From: Gammaproteobacteria bacterium
Lineage (GTDB): Bacteria > Pseudomonadota > Gammaproteobacteria > Enterobacterales > Aeromonadaceae
Length of the DNA stretch: 32,180 nt
Assembly (NCBI GenBank): GCA_018222825.1
Contig: JAAEZO010000015.1
Coordinates: forward strand, 1 to 32,180
Direction of reading: 5' to 3'
This document shows positions 1 to 8,625 of the stretch, one piece after another. Every line of letters begins with the position of its first letter. Position 1 is the first letter of the stretch. The notes beneath the pieces are model-generated. The model ran no database searches. It was not told the origin of the DNA and saw only the letters and a list, made by a program, of their open reading frames with translations. A program made the translations under genes and the position numbers.

Positions 1-56
1 GTGAGGTGTGAGGTGTGAGGTGTGAGGTGTGAGGTGTGAGGTGTGAGGTGTGAGGT
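1..56. repeat. Heptanucleotide tandem repeat (GTGAGGT)x8, truncated by window edge
   Basis: Direct reading: eight exact consecutive GTGAGGT units from base 1 to 56; period breaks at 'gcta' (57-60). Confidence 0.97.
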
Positions 57-90
57 GCTAGTAAAATCGTTTCAGGATTTTTAAAACATT

Positions 91-118
91 AAAAAAGCCG
101 GCTTGCGCCGGCTTTTTT
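91..118 (-). terminator. Rho-independent terminator downstream of porin (potentially bidirectional)
   Basis: aaaaaaGCCGGCttgcGCCGGCttttttg: stem flanked by A-tract and T-tract, just past the porin stop. Confidence 0.85.
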
Positions 119-145
119 GTACTTCTTTATTTAACCTAGGCTAAT

Positions 146-1147
146 TTAGAAGTTATATTGAATACCAACGCCGTACAGGTCGTCTTGGTCGCCAATATCG
201 TTGATTAAGTATTCAGCATACAGCTTAGCCTTCGGTGTCAGGCTGTACTGAGCACCCAGAGTAATAGCATCAACCGTATCTACAGTGCTAGTAGAGCCAG
301 CGGCGTCGTACTCTTCATTGGAGTACTGAGCCAGTACAGTCCAAGCGTCAACTGTGTATTGCGCGTGCAGTTCATAGCCGTCGGTTTCATTTTTGCCACC
401 GATTGCATCTTTCTCCTGCGCGGTGTAGATAGCGGCAACATACAAACCATCAAGGGTATAGTTCACACCGGCAATCCAGTTATCCTGATCCGCACCGTTA
501 CCAAAGGCGATTTGCTCGTAAGCGGCACCGAAGCCCAGGCCCATCGGCAGGGTATAACCGGCAGAAACGGACCAACGGTCTTCTTCAGCCAAATTGCCGT
601 CTTGCTTGTCGGCATCGTTAAAAGAGTAACCTGCACGCAGATCAAGACCATTGGCGGCATAAGATACACGCGCCATGTCGTCAACCTTGTCAGTTGTTCC
701 CAGCGTATCACCGTATGCTGCGATACCACCGAATACGTTAAGCACGTCAGTGTAATCCAACAGCTGAGCATATGGGCTATTTACGCGGCCAAAAGTCAGG
801 TCTGTGGTGTCCATGAAACGGAAACCAGCCCAGGCGTAACGGGCATCGATATCGTCTGTCTGTGTATCATTCTCACCTTCAGCTGTTACTTGCCACTCCA
901 GCTTACCGATCAGATCCACGTCGTTGTTCAGCATGTACTTGACGTTAACACCCAGACGGGCCTCACCAACACCACCGAAATTTTCGGCTTTGTCGGTCTT
1001 TACTGTTTGATATTTTTGAGCACCCGCTTCGAACTGAACGCGGCCGTAGATATCAACCTGGGCGCCTTCGTCGGAGTATACAGTCACGGCGCTAGCAGAA
1101 GTTGCGAACAGCGCAGGAATAGTCAGTGCAAGAATCGTTTTTTTCAT
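146..1147 (-). CDS. Gram-negative general porin (OmpU/OmpC-like)
   Basis: ORF protein from internal Met: MKKTILALTIPALFATSASA signal peptide, then VDIYGRVQFEAG..., and C-terminal ...YGVGIQYNF ending in Phe as in outer-membrane beta-barrels. Confidence 0.9.
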   Translation of the reverse strand: MKKTILALTIPALFATSASAVTVYSDEGAQVDIYGRVQFEAGAQKYQTVKTDKAENFGGVGEARLGVNVKYMLNNDVDLIGKLEWQVTAEGENDTQTDDIDARYAWAGFRFMDTTDLTFGRVNSPYAQLLDYTDVLNVFGGIAAYGDTLGTTDKVDDMARVSYAANGLDLRAGYSFNDADKQDGNLAEEDRWSVSAGYTLPMGLGFGAAYEQIAFGNGADQDNWIAGVNYTLDGLYVAAIYTAQEKDAIGGKNETDGYELHAQYTVDAWTVLAQYSNEEYDAAGSTSTVDTVDAITLGAQYSLTPKAKLYAEYLINDIGDQDDLYGVGIQYNF

Positions 1148-1404
1148 GATTTTTATATGCCTACTGTTATTAAACACTAAGTCCTTGTTTTTCCCTGTGT
1201 TAGCAACGTATCACGTTACTATGTGAGGCAGACTATCACCGCATTTTTGAGCTTGCAACAAAATCGCGGGAACTTTTTGTGACAGTTGTACTCGTCTGCC
1301 ATGCAACTGTGACTCAAGGCTCTTTTCTCTGCTTCACTGCTTGCAACTGGTATAAAATCGACTGGCGGTTATAATTGCGGCGCCAATTCATCCAGCTCCC
1401 GCCT

Positions 1405-3522
1405 ATGTCACAGCCCAAGTTACAAGCTCAACCGATCGCTACGCCACCGACCAAACCAGCCGGTGATTACCAAACGCTGGTACGCGATAATTACCGCCGC
1501 CTAAGCCAGGCGCTGCCTGGTTTTATTCCCCGCCGGGAACAAAACTACCTGGTGGCTGAAATCGGCAAGGTATTGCTCGGCCGCTACGACCGGGCTCGGC
1601 GCATTCTGGTGGCCGAGGCCGGCACAGGCATCGGCAAGTCGCTGGCCTATCTGCAGGCCGGCATTCCATGGGCGCGAATGAATCAGAAAAAACTGGTGAT
1701 TTCTACCGCTACTCTGGCGCTGCAAGAGCAGTTGATAGACAAGGATCTGCCGCTGTTTCTGCCCCACTGCCAACCCGCGTTTCGTTTCGTACTGGCCAAG
1801 GGCCGGGCACGCTATTGCTGCACCCGACGGCTGGAAGCTCTGGCCCAGGGCGAGGCCCAAATCGGCATGTTTGAAACGGCGCAGGCACTGAGCCCGAGTC
1901 AACAACAACAACTGGCCGAGCTGTGGCAAGCCTTTATGGCGGGCAACTGGCCCGGCGACCGAGACAGCTGGCCGCAACCCATCGATAATGCCCTGTGGCA
2001 GCAACTGCTGGCAGAGCGGCATAGCTGTCAGCCGGCCCTTGGCCACCAACGGTGCCCCTTTCATCTGGCCCGGGCCGAGCTGGATCAGGCCGATGTGATT
2101 GTGGTCAACCATGCCCTGCTGCTGGCCGATCTGAGCATGGGCGGCGGCATAGTGCTGCCCGAGCCCGAGCAGTGCCTTTACATACTGGATGAAGCCCATC
2201 ATATCGCTCCGGTGGCCCGCGAGCAGGGTTCGGCACGGCTGGCCCTGCGCCAGAGCCGGCGCCAGCTTGAACAGTTCAACAAATGGCAGGGCGGCCTGAA
2301 CGAATTGCTGGGAGCAGACGGTCAATCGGCGCTGGGTCGTCTGCAACAGAGTCTGGCCCAGCTGATACCGGCGCTGAACGGCGTGTACCGCCAGTTGTCC
2401 GGTGCCCTGCAGCGCAAAGATCTTGAGCCCGATAACCAAGGCTGCCTGCGTTTCCCTCCCGGTGACTTGCCGGTCGGGCTGGATGAATTACTCGGGGTAT
2501 TGAAAGACGACGTTCAGGGATTTTGTCGCGCTCTCGGCCCCCTGCACAGTCAGCTGAGCGAACAGCTTAAACTCAAACCGAGCCAGGCCGCCACCATAGA
2601 GGCGGCACTGGCAACCCTGAGCCAGCAGCAGTCGCATGGCGAGCAGTTGCGCGACGGCGCCGAGCTGTTGCTGCGTGCCACCGGCCCCAAACAGACGCCT
2701 CCGGCCCGCTGGCTGGAGCTCGTTCAGCACGACAAGCAGGAACTGCTGTTGTGTGCCACGCCGCTGGCCGTGGGCCATTTGCTGGAGCAATGGTGCTGGT
2801 CGCGGGCCGCCGCCGTGGTGATGGTGTCGGCCACCCTCACCGCCCTCAACGACTTCGGCTATTTTCGGCGCGCCGTGGGACTGAGAGCCGATGACGGCAG
2901 CCACTATCTGCGGCTGAATTCGCCCTTCGATTACCAGAGTGCGCGGCTGATCATACCGCCACTGAGTTGCGAGCCGACCGATCCCGACTTCGACGCCCTG
3001 CTGGTGGAGCAAATCCCCCTGTGGCTGAAGGAGCAGGGCGCCAGCCTGGTGCTGTTCTCTTCTTACCGCCAGATGAACCAGGCTGCCGAGGCGCTGCGAA
3101 CCAGGGGGCTGTCGCTGCTGGTACAGGGCGAGGCCAGCCGTCAGGCCCTGTTGCAACTGCACAAGATGAAATGCGACGGCAAGCAGCCCAGCGTGCTGTT
3201 TGGTACCGGCAGCTTTGCCGAAGGGCTGGATTTACCCGGCCACTACCTGACCAATCTCATCATAACCAAGCTGCCCTTTGCAGTGCCCACCTCGCCGGTA
3301 GAAGAAGCCATGGCCGAGTGGATCAGCCTGTGTGGCGGTAATCCGTTCATGCAACTGGCCATGCCCGAAGCCTCGCGCAAACTGATCCAGGCCTGTGGTC
3401 GCCTGCTGCGCACCGAAACCGACAGCGGCCGTATCGTGCTGCTGGACAAACGACTGCTCAGCCGGCGTTATGGCCCGGCCCTGCTCGATGCGCTGCCCCC
3501 CTTTACCCGCGAGCTGGGTTAA
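1405..3522 (+). CDS. yoaA: ATP-dependent DNA helicase, YoaA/DinG (XPD-like) family
   Basis: Walker A AEAGTGIGKS, DEAH box (LDEAHH), Cys residues between motifs (YCCTRR..., CQPALGHQRC) compatible with an Fe-S domain, C-terminal QACGRLLRTETDSGRI. Start could be TTG at 1375; ATG 1405 preferred. Confidence 0.85.
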   Translation: MSQPKLQAQPIATPPTKPAGDYQTLVRDNYRRLSQALPGFIPRREQNYLVAEIGKVLLGRYDRARRILVAEAGTGIGKSLAYLQAGIPWARMNQKKLVISTATLALQEQLIDKDLPLFLPHCQPAFRFVLAKGRARYCCTRRLEALAQGEAQIGMFETAQALSPSQQQQLAELWQAFMAGNWPGDRDSWPQPIDNALWQQLLAERHSCQPALGHQRCPFHLARAELDQADVIVVNHALLLADLSMGGGIVLPEPEQCLYILDEAHHIAPVAREQGSARLALRQSRRQLEQFNKWQGGLNELLGADGQSALGRLQQSLAQLIPALNGVYRQLSGALQRKDLEPDNQGCLRFPPGDLPVGLDELLGVLKDDVQGFCRALGPLHSQLSEQLKLKPSQAATIEAALATLSQQQSHGEQLRDGAELLLRATGPKQTPPARWLELVQHDKQELLLCATPLAVGHLLEQWCWSRAAAVVMVSATLTALNDFGYFRRAVGLRADDGSHYLRLNSPFDYQSARLIIPPLSCEPTDPDFDALLVEQIPLWLKEQGASLVLFSSYRQMNQAAEALRTRGLSLLVQGEASRQALLQLHKMKCDGKQPSVLFGTGSFAEGLDLPGHYLTNLIITKLPFAVPTSPVEEAMAEWISLCGGNPFMQLAMPEASRKLIQACGRLLRTETDSGRIVLLDKRLLSRRYGPALLDALPPFTRELG

Positions 3523-3690
3523 GGGCATATTGGCGTGCGCTTATCGGTTATTGCGCTGCCAAGCGTAAATTGTCACAATCCTGCGGTTAACTTAAAGTAG
3601 GTTCAATTACTTAGCAGCTCATTCCGTGCAGAAAACGTGTATGAAAACTGTACATCAGGGATGGGAATACACATGGCTCAGGAGCCCCAG

Positions 3691-4323
3691 ATGAAAACAC
3701 GCTTTACCCTTGCCGCCCTCGCCCTTGCCGGCCTGTCGTTCGGTGCCAGCGCCGCCACCTTCGAGGCAGAGCAGCCCTACCAGATCCATCTGGTCAATGG
3801 CAACAAAACCGCCAACAGCATTACCAAGTCCGTTCACAAGGTAGATCTTGCTGAAGGCAAACAACAGGTTGCAGTTTCTTATACCAAAGACTTTTCAAAT
3901 CGCTCCGATCTGCGCGTACTCAATGGCGATCCTGTCATCATAACTCTTGATGTGCCTGCCGATGCCGAGCTCGTCCTCGACTATAAAGCGCCGATTAACT
4001 ATCAATTGGCACGCCAGTTTTTACGCGAGCAAGCGTCCGAGCTCTCCGTTGTAGACAAGAAAAGCGGTAATACCGTACCGTCCGAGCTCACCCTGATCCC
4101 GATGCCCGCTGGCCTGGATACCGCAGGCGGCATTCAGGAATATCTGGCAGAGCAAAACATGGCCTTTAGCGGCCGTACCGACGCAGCTGTAGCCGCCGCC
4201 CAGGCCAAGTTTGGCGATGCGGTAGTGGACGCCGACGCCCTGGGAATGCTCCAGCATTGGTGGAACGCCGCTGACAAAGACACCCAGCGCGCCTTCCAGA
4301 TCTGGGCCATTCAGCAGCAGTAA
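3691..4323 (+). CDS. DUF2057 (YccT-like) secreted protein
   Basis: Signal peptide MKTRFTLAALALAGLSFGASA; body typical of the DUF2057 family; AGGAG upstream of ATG 3691. Confidence 0.75.
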   Translation: MKTRFTLAALALAGLSFGASAATFEAEQPYQIHLVNGNKTANSITKSVHKVDLAEGKQQVAVSYTKDFSNRSDLRVLNGDPVIITLDVPADAELVLDYKAPINYQLARQFLREQASELSVVDKKSGNTVPSELTLIPMPAGLDTAGGIQEYLAEQNMAFSGRTDAAVAAAQAKFGDAVVDADALGMLQHWWNAADKDTQRAFQIWAIQQQ

Positions 4324-4347
4324 TACCTGCCGTGCAGTACCCAATAA

Positions 4348-4378
4348 AAATGCCGGGCACTGCCCGGCATTTTTGTGT
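4348..4378 (+). terminator. Rho-independent terminator after DUF2057 gene
   Basis: aaaaATGCCGGGCactGCCCGGCATttttgt. Confidence 0.85.
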
Positions 4379-4444
4379 TTTCGCTACCTTGTCATTGCTG
4401 TGCAGTCAAAAATCTATAGACCCGATGCGATAACAACACAGTAC

Positions 4445-4508
4445 CCTGGACCCCAGCCTTCGCTGGTCAGCGCCAATTCGTCATTCCTGCGCAGGCAGGA
4501 ATCCATGA
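4445..4508. repeat. REP-like palindromic intergenic repeat
   Basis: Two short hairpins: CCAGCcttcGCTGG (4453-4466) and ATTCCTGCgcagGCAGGAAT (4483-4502), in 'tggaccccagccttcgctgg...gtcattcctgcgcaggcaggaatcca', a layout resembling common proteobacterial REP-type repeats. Confidence 0.55.
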
Positions 4509-4529
4509 AGCCGGACCCAAGCGTCAGAT

Positions 4530-5066
4530 TCAAAACCCCGACCCCGGCTGTTGCAGAAATGTCTGTTCTTCTGCCGTCGATGCCCGCCCCAGTATGGCGT
4601 TGCGATGAGGATAACGCCCGAAACGGGCGATAATCTCACGATGACGCAGCTCGAAGGCCAGGTTATCGGCGATGCCGTTTTTTTCGAACAGCGCCAGAGC
4701 AACATCGTGTACCTTGAGCGACTCGCTGTGCATCATCGGCATATACAAAAATACCCGTTGCTGGGCCGTTAACCCCCGCTCCGCCCCTGCAGTTATCGCC
4801 TCCTGAGCCAGCACCAGCGCCATGCCATCGGCGGCAAAGGCCTCGGGCCGGTCACGATACATATTGCGGGAAAACTGATCGAGTACGATGATCTCGGCTA
4901 ACCTCCCCTCTGCTCGAGTACGCCACTCAAACAGCTCTCCCAGGCAGGCCCGCCGGTGCAGGTCGCTAAAACGCCGGCGAATATCCTCATCCAGCGCTTT
5001 GCTCTTTTGCCACCACTGGGCCGGTGTCAGCTCTTCAAACCAGAATGTGAGTACCGATTGATACAT
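4530..5066 (-). CDS. DUF924 family protein
   Basis: VLTFWFEELTPAQWWQKSKALDEDIRRRF...IIVLDQFSRNMYR...FGRYPHRNAILGR are characteristic DUF924 stretches; start MYQSVLTF at 5066. Confidence 0.85.
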   Translation of the reverse strand: MYQSVLTFWFEELTPAQWWQKSKALDEDIRRRFSDLHRRACLGELFEWRTRAEGRLAEIIVLDQFSRNMYRDRPEAFAADGMALVLAQEAITAGAERGLTAQQRVFLYMPMMHSESLKVHDVALALFEKNGIADNLAFELRHREIIARFGRYPHRNAILGRASTAEEQTFLQQPGSGF

Positions 5067-5135
5067 GTTGGCTCCTTGACCTTGCACCTTTCGCTCACAA
5101 CCTTAGCAGAGCAAACTGGCGCCATGTCTGCAAAT

Positions 5136-5168
5136 ACAAAAAAGCCCCGACTCAGCGGGGCTTGTTCA
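5136..5168 (-). terminator. Rho-independent terminator downstream of YjiH-family gene
   Basis: aaaaaaGCCCCGactcaGCGGGGCttgttc; the T-tract lies on the minus-strand transcript. Confidence 0.75.
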
Positions 5169-5185
5169 GACGGAAAGCGCAGTAA

Positions 5186-6553
5186 TCAGAATACCAGATG
5201 CGCGATCAGCGCGATCACCGGCAGGGTCACCAGGGTACGCAGCAGGAAGATGACGAACAGTTCCAGCACGTTCACCGGGATCTTGCTACCCAGCAACAGG
5301 GCGCCGACTTCCGACATATAGATAAGCTGGGTCACCGACAGGGCGGCAATCACGAAGCGGGTCAGGTCACTCTCGATGGACGTCGCCAGAATGGCCGGAA
5401 TGAACATGTCGGCAAAACCGACCACCATGGTCTCGGAGGCGGCAGCGGCTTCCGGGATCTGCAGCAGCTCCAGCAGCGGTACGAAAGGCATGCCCAGCCA
5501 GCTGAACAACGGCGTATTTTCGGCAATCACCAGCGCCAGAGTACCAAAAGCCATGACCACCGGCAGTACCCCAAACAGCATATCCAGCGCATTGTGAATG
5601 CCGGTACGTGCCACCTGACCCAGGCTCTCGACCTTATCGGCGCGGGCCAGTGCCAGGTGATAGCCATGACTGAGGCGAGAATAACCGACAGGTGTGGCCT
5701 CGTCATTGGCCGGGCGCGCTGCGCCGTTGATGAAAGTGTCTTTCTTCCAGCACAAGGGCGGCAGACGCGGTACTACGATGGCTGCCACTATGCCGGCCAC
5801 ACATACCGCCAAATAGAAGGGAATGAACATGTGTTCCAGCTTCACCTGGGCCAACACCACCAGGCTGAAGGTGATGGAAACCGCCGAGAAGGTGGTGCCG
5901 ATCACCGCCGCTTCACGCTGGGTGTAATGATGGCCTTCATACTGTTTGCTGGTCAGCAGAATACCCACGCTGCCATCGCCCAGCCAGGAGGCCATGCAGT
6001 CTACCGCCGAGCGGCCGGGCAAACGAAACACCGGACGCATGATGCCGGTCAGAAGAGTACCGACAAATTCCAGCAGGCCAAAGTTCAGCAACAACGGCAG
6101 CAGCAAACCGGCAAAAATAAACACCGCAAACAGCACCGGCATCAAGTCGTTCAGCACCAGGCCGCCGGTGTCGCCGCCATAAAGAATGTCAGAACCGGTC
6201 TGGGTATACACCATCACCACGAACACGGCGCCGACCAGTCGGCTGACCAACCACACCGGGCTCACATTGAACAGGGTATTCAAAAAAGAGCTGCGGGTGA
6301 CCCACGCCGGTTTGAACAGGGTGACGAACAAGGACACCAGCGCCGACAGGCTGACAATGGCGGTAACGATACTGGTCAGCGATCCAGCCAGCAGCGCCTG
6401 CAGGCTTTTGGCCAGCACCGCTATCATGATGGTCAAGTCGCCGTTATAGCTGACCGGGGTCATGAACAGCAGAATACCCAGCAACGAGGGTAATAAAAAC
6501 ATCAGCAGATTGCGTTTACCGACCGCGGCCTGCCCCTTCAAGGTCTTTTCCAT
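5186..6553 (-). CDS. YjiH-family integral membrane protein (nucleoside-recognition/Gate-type)
   Basis: Polytopic; MFLLPSLLGILLFMTPV, GRSAVDCMASWLGDGSVGILLTSKQYEGHHYTQREAAVIGTTFSAVSI typical of YjiH; ATG 6553 with AGGAGT upstream on minus strand. Confidence 0.8.
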   Translation of the reverse strand: MEKTLKGQAAVGKRNLLMFLLPSLLGILLFMTPVSYNGDLTIMIAVLAKSLQALLAGSLTSIVTAIVSLSALVSLFVTLFKPAWVTRSSFLNTLFNVSPVWLVSRLVGAVFVVMVYTQTGSDILYGGDTGGLVLNDLMPVLFAVFIFAGLLLPLLLNFGLLEFVGTLLTGIMRPVFRLPGRSAVDCMASWLGDGSVGILLTSKQYEGHHYTQREAAVIGTTFSAVSITFSLVVLAQVKLEHMFIPFYLAVCVAGIVAAIVVPRLPPLCWKKDTFINGAARPANDEATPVGYSRLSHGYHLALARADKVESLGQVARTGIHNALDMLFGVLPVVMAFGTLALVIAENTPLFSWLGMPFVPLLELLQIPEAAAASETMVVGFADMFIPAILATSIESDLTRFVIAALSVTQLIYMSEVGALLLGSKIPVNVLELFVIFLLRTLVTLPVIALIAHLVF

Positions 6554-6850
6554 GGTGACTCCTTCCTTATCGGGTTCATACCCAACTCGGCTAAAAAAAA
6601 GTAAAAACCGCTGTTTTATGCGGTCCAGCACAACAAAAAGGAATAAAACCAAGCCACAAGTGAATAAACTGTCAATGATGGATGGTCTTGCTGAATACTT
6701 ATTTTACAGCCAAATATATTTAATCAAAAGAAAAAATCAAAACATACCTCCAACCATAAAGGTTATGTTAGATTTTTGTTCCGTATTGTTAAAATCAGGC
6801 GGGAGTATAGGGACTTTTGATGATCATGAAAACCGACCCAGCGCACAAAA

Positions 6851-6878
6851 ACAAAAAAGGCTGCCGCAGCAGCCTCAA
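6851..6878 (-). terminator. Terminator downstream of tpm
   Basis: aaaaaaGGCTGCcgcaGCAGCCtc; minus-strand transcript ends in a U-tract. Confidence 0.75.
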
Positions 6879-6893
6879 AAACACATGAAAAAT

Positions 6894-7547
6894 TCACTTT
6901 CTACGCAGTACAAAACACAGTTCATCAAAAAATTGCCGCTCACCGGATGCCACGCCAGGATTACTCTGCCCTTCGGCGATACGGCCCAGCGGCTCAACGG
7001 TGAAATGGGGTTCAAATAACCGCCGAACTTCCGCCTCCGGTACCGCAAAGGGCGGAGATTGTTGCTGGGTCGGCGCATAATCCACGGTGATTAACAGCAG
7101 TGTCGCGCCCGGATTGAGCAAACGCGCCAGCAAATCCGCGTAGGCGACACGCATCTGCTCGGGCAGGGCAATCAGCGCCGCCCTGTCATAGGCGGCATCA
7201 AAACGGCGTGGCAGGCTGTCGGCCAGAAAGAAGTCGCCTTCATACAAGCGTATTCGGTCGGCATGCCAACACCGGTAGTGGCCAGATTGCTCCAAGCCGG
7301 GTGCCAGCCCGGCCTCGGTGAAAAAATTCTGCACCGCCAGCGGCGATAACTCAAACCCCGCCACCATATGTCCCTGTTCCGCCAGCCAGTGCATGTCCCG
7401 ACTTTTGCCGCACAGCGGCACCAGCACCTCGGTTTGCTTCGACAGCGATAGCCGGGGCCAGAACCGGCTTAACTGGGCGTTAACCTGCTGGCGATGAAAT
7501 CCGATGCGCGAAGACTGCCAGCGCTGATGCCAGAACTCTGCCTCCAT
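6894..7547 (-). CDS. tpm: Thiopurine S-methyltransferase
   Basis: MEAEFWHQRWQSSRIGFHRQQVNAQLSRFWP...VLVPLCGKSRDMHWLAEQGH.VAGFELSPLAVQNFF, bacterial TPMT signature; start ATG 7547. Confidence 0.93.
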   Translation of the reverse strand: MEAEFWHQRWQSSRIGFHRQQVNAQLSRFWPRLSLSKQTEVLVPLCGKSRDMHWLAEQGHMVAGFELSPLAVQNFFTEAGLAPGLEQSGHYRCWHADRIRLYEGDFFLADSLPRRFDAAYDRAALIALPEQMRVAYADLLARLLNPGATLLLITVDYAPTQQQSPPFAVPEAEVRRLFEPHFTVEPLGRIAEGQSNPGVASGERQFFDELCFVLRRK

Positions 7548-7600
7548 ATCGCCTCCTATTGTAAATAAACCGGCACTATCGCAGTTTGATGACCTGTCTA

Positions 7601-7798
7601 TCAAGCTCCCGGCTTGAACTGATTGCTGACCGGATCGTAGCGGTAACCAATTTGCGCCATCCGTGCCATCAATCGACCGCTGTCCAGCTCGTAACGCGAC
7701 AGCAAGGCGGTGAGGCTGTCGCACTCCAGCCGCAGCTTCTCATTCAGAATGCTCAGCACCATGTGAGTATCCATTCGTTCCAGTAGCGCCTTGTCCAT
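7601..7798 (-). CDS. DUF4250 domain-containing small protein
   Basis: 65-aa ORF MDKALLERMDTHMVLSILNEKLRLECDSLTALLSRYELDSGRLMARMAQIGYRYDPVSNQFK; resembles DUF4250 by eye. Confidence 0.65.
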   Translation of the reverse strand: MDKALLERMDTHMVLSILNEKLRLECDSLTALLSRYELDSGRLMARMAQIGYRYDPVSNQFKPGA

Positions 7799-7873
7799 CT
7801 TGTTCTCCTGACTGGTTTTTTACCCGGTTTCACGGAATCAACGAATACTATAGTCGGGTCGGGAAAGACTGCA

Positions 7874-7919
7874 CCGGTCAATTAAATACTGTTTATTTAA
7901 ACAGTATTTAATTGACCGG
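7874..7919. repeat. 46-bp near-perfect palindrome (22-bp arms, TT centre)
   Basis: CCGGTCAATTAAATACTGTTTA-TT-TAAACAGTATTTAATTGACCGG; arms are exact reverse complements by direct reading. Confidence 0.97.
7889..7904 (+). promoter_or_regulatory. LexA (SOS) box 1, at the centre of the palindrome
   Basis: CTGT-TTATTTAA-ACAG matches CTGT-N8-ACAG. Confidence 0.9.
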
Positions 7920-7940
7920 CATACCGGCTAGCATTACTGT
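7912..7940 (+). promoter_or_regulatory. Predicted sigma70 promoter for sulA-like gene
   Basis: TTGACC (7912-7917), 17-bp spacer, TACTGT (7935-7940); -10 overlaps LexA box 2. Confidence 0.75.
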
Positions 7941-7952
7941 ATATAAAAACAG
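7937..7952 (+). promoter_or_regulatory. LexA (SOS) box 2
   Basis: CTGT-ATATAAAA-ACAG matches CTGT-N8-ACAG; embedded in TACTGTATATAAAAACAGTA. Confidence 0.93.
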
Positions 7953-7975
7953 TAACCGAACAACAAGGATCCTGC

Positions 7976-8542
7976 ATGGCCACCCTCTTGTTATCGCGCG
8001 AACAGTTATATCGTGGGCAGTTTTTTTCATCCCCGACTCAGGAACAATCTGAGCAGAAACAAACAGACAATGCCACCATGCGTATTGCGCACTGGAGTCG
8101 TGCACAGCAGGCGCGGCTGCTGGCCAGCCTGGCCGTCATCAGCCGGCAAAACCGGGGATGGATACTGATTGCCAATGCACCGGCGCCGTTATCACGACAG
8201 GCGCTGGTTGATGCCGGCGTCAATCCGGCACGGGTAATAGAGGTAAGAAAGGCATCCGGGCTTCTGCTGCAACAGGCCATGGCCTGCACCGGCATTGCGG
8301 CCCTGGTGTGCTGGCAGCCAAAAGGTGGGACCTTGCCCTCACAGGGTCACCGGGGCCAAAGCGTTTTTATCATCACGCCGACCGGCAGGCTCCCCACTCT
8401 GGTACCGACACGATGTGCCGCCGGCACTGTCATGATGGATGCTTCGCCCAACCAGCCCGGCATCACCCGATACCGGAAACTCGTGACCGGGGACATAGGG
8501 TGCCGAGGGATAACTCGAGGATACTGCGGGTCGATTCGGTGA
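7976..8542 (+). CDS. sulA: SulA-like SOS cell-division inhibitor
   Basis: Two LexA boxes directly upstream; RIAHWSRAQQARLLASLAVISRQNRGWILIANAPAPLSRQALVDAGVNPARVIEV resembles the RecA/SulA fold of SulA ([29 protein letters not shown]). C-terminal ~45 aa not recognisable. Confidence 0.72.
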   Translation: MATLLLSREQLYRGQFFSSPTQEQSEQKQTDNATMRIAHWSRAQQARLLASLAVISRQNRGWILIANAPAPLSRQALVDAGVNPARVIEVRKASGLLLQQAMACTGIAALVCWQPKGGTLPSQGHRGQSVFIITPTGRLPTLVPTRCAAGTVMMDASPNQPGITRYRKLVTGDIGCRGITRGYCGSIR

Positions 8543-8625
8543 TACCGAGGCAAGGCCGCCTTCCGTGGCGGCTTGAAGAAGAGGCTATATAAAGAAAAGG
8601 TACACAGTGAGTGCCTTGAGCAGAC

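Noticed and set aside
1-56. Possible CRISPR or direct-repeat array
   Set aside because: Contiguous 7-bp microsatellite with no spacers.
5198-6493. 431-aa + strand ORF antisense to the YjiH-family gene
   Set aside because: Extreme Gln/His/Arg composition typical of an antisense shadow of a membrane-protein gene.
8308-8592. Alternative frame overlapping the sulA-like 3' end, considered as evidence of a frameshift
   Set aside because: The in-frame segment QSVFIITPTGRLPTL aligns plausibly with SulA NAMGFIMRPVS, so no frameshift is needed.
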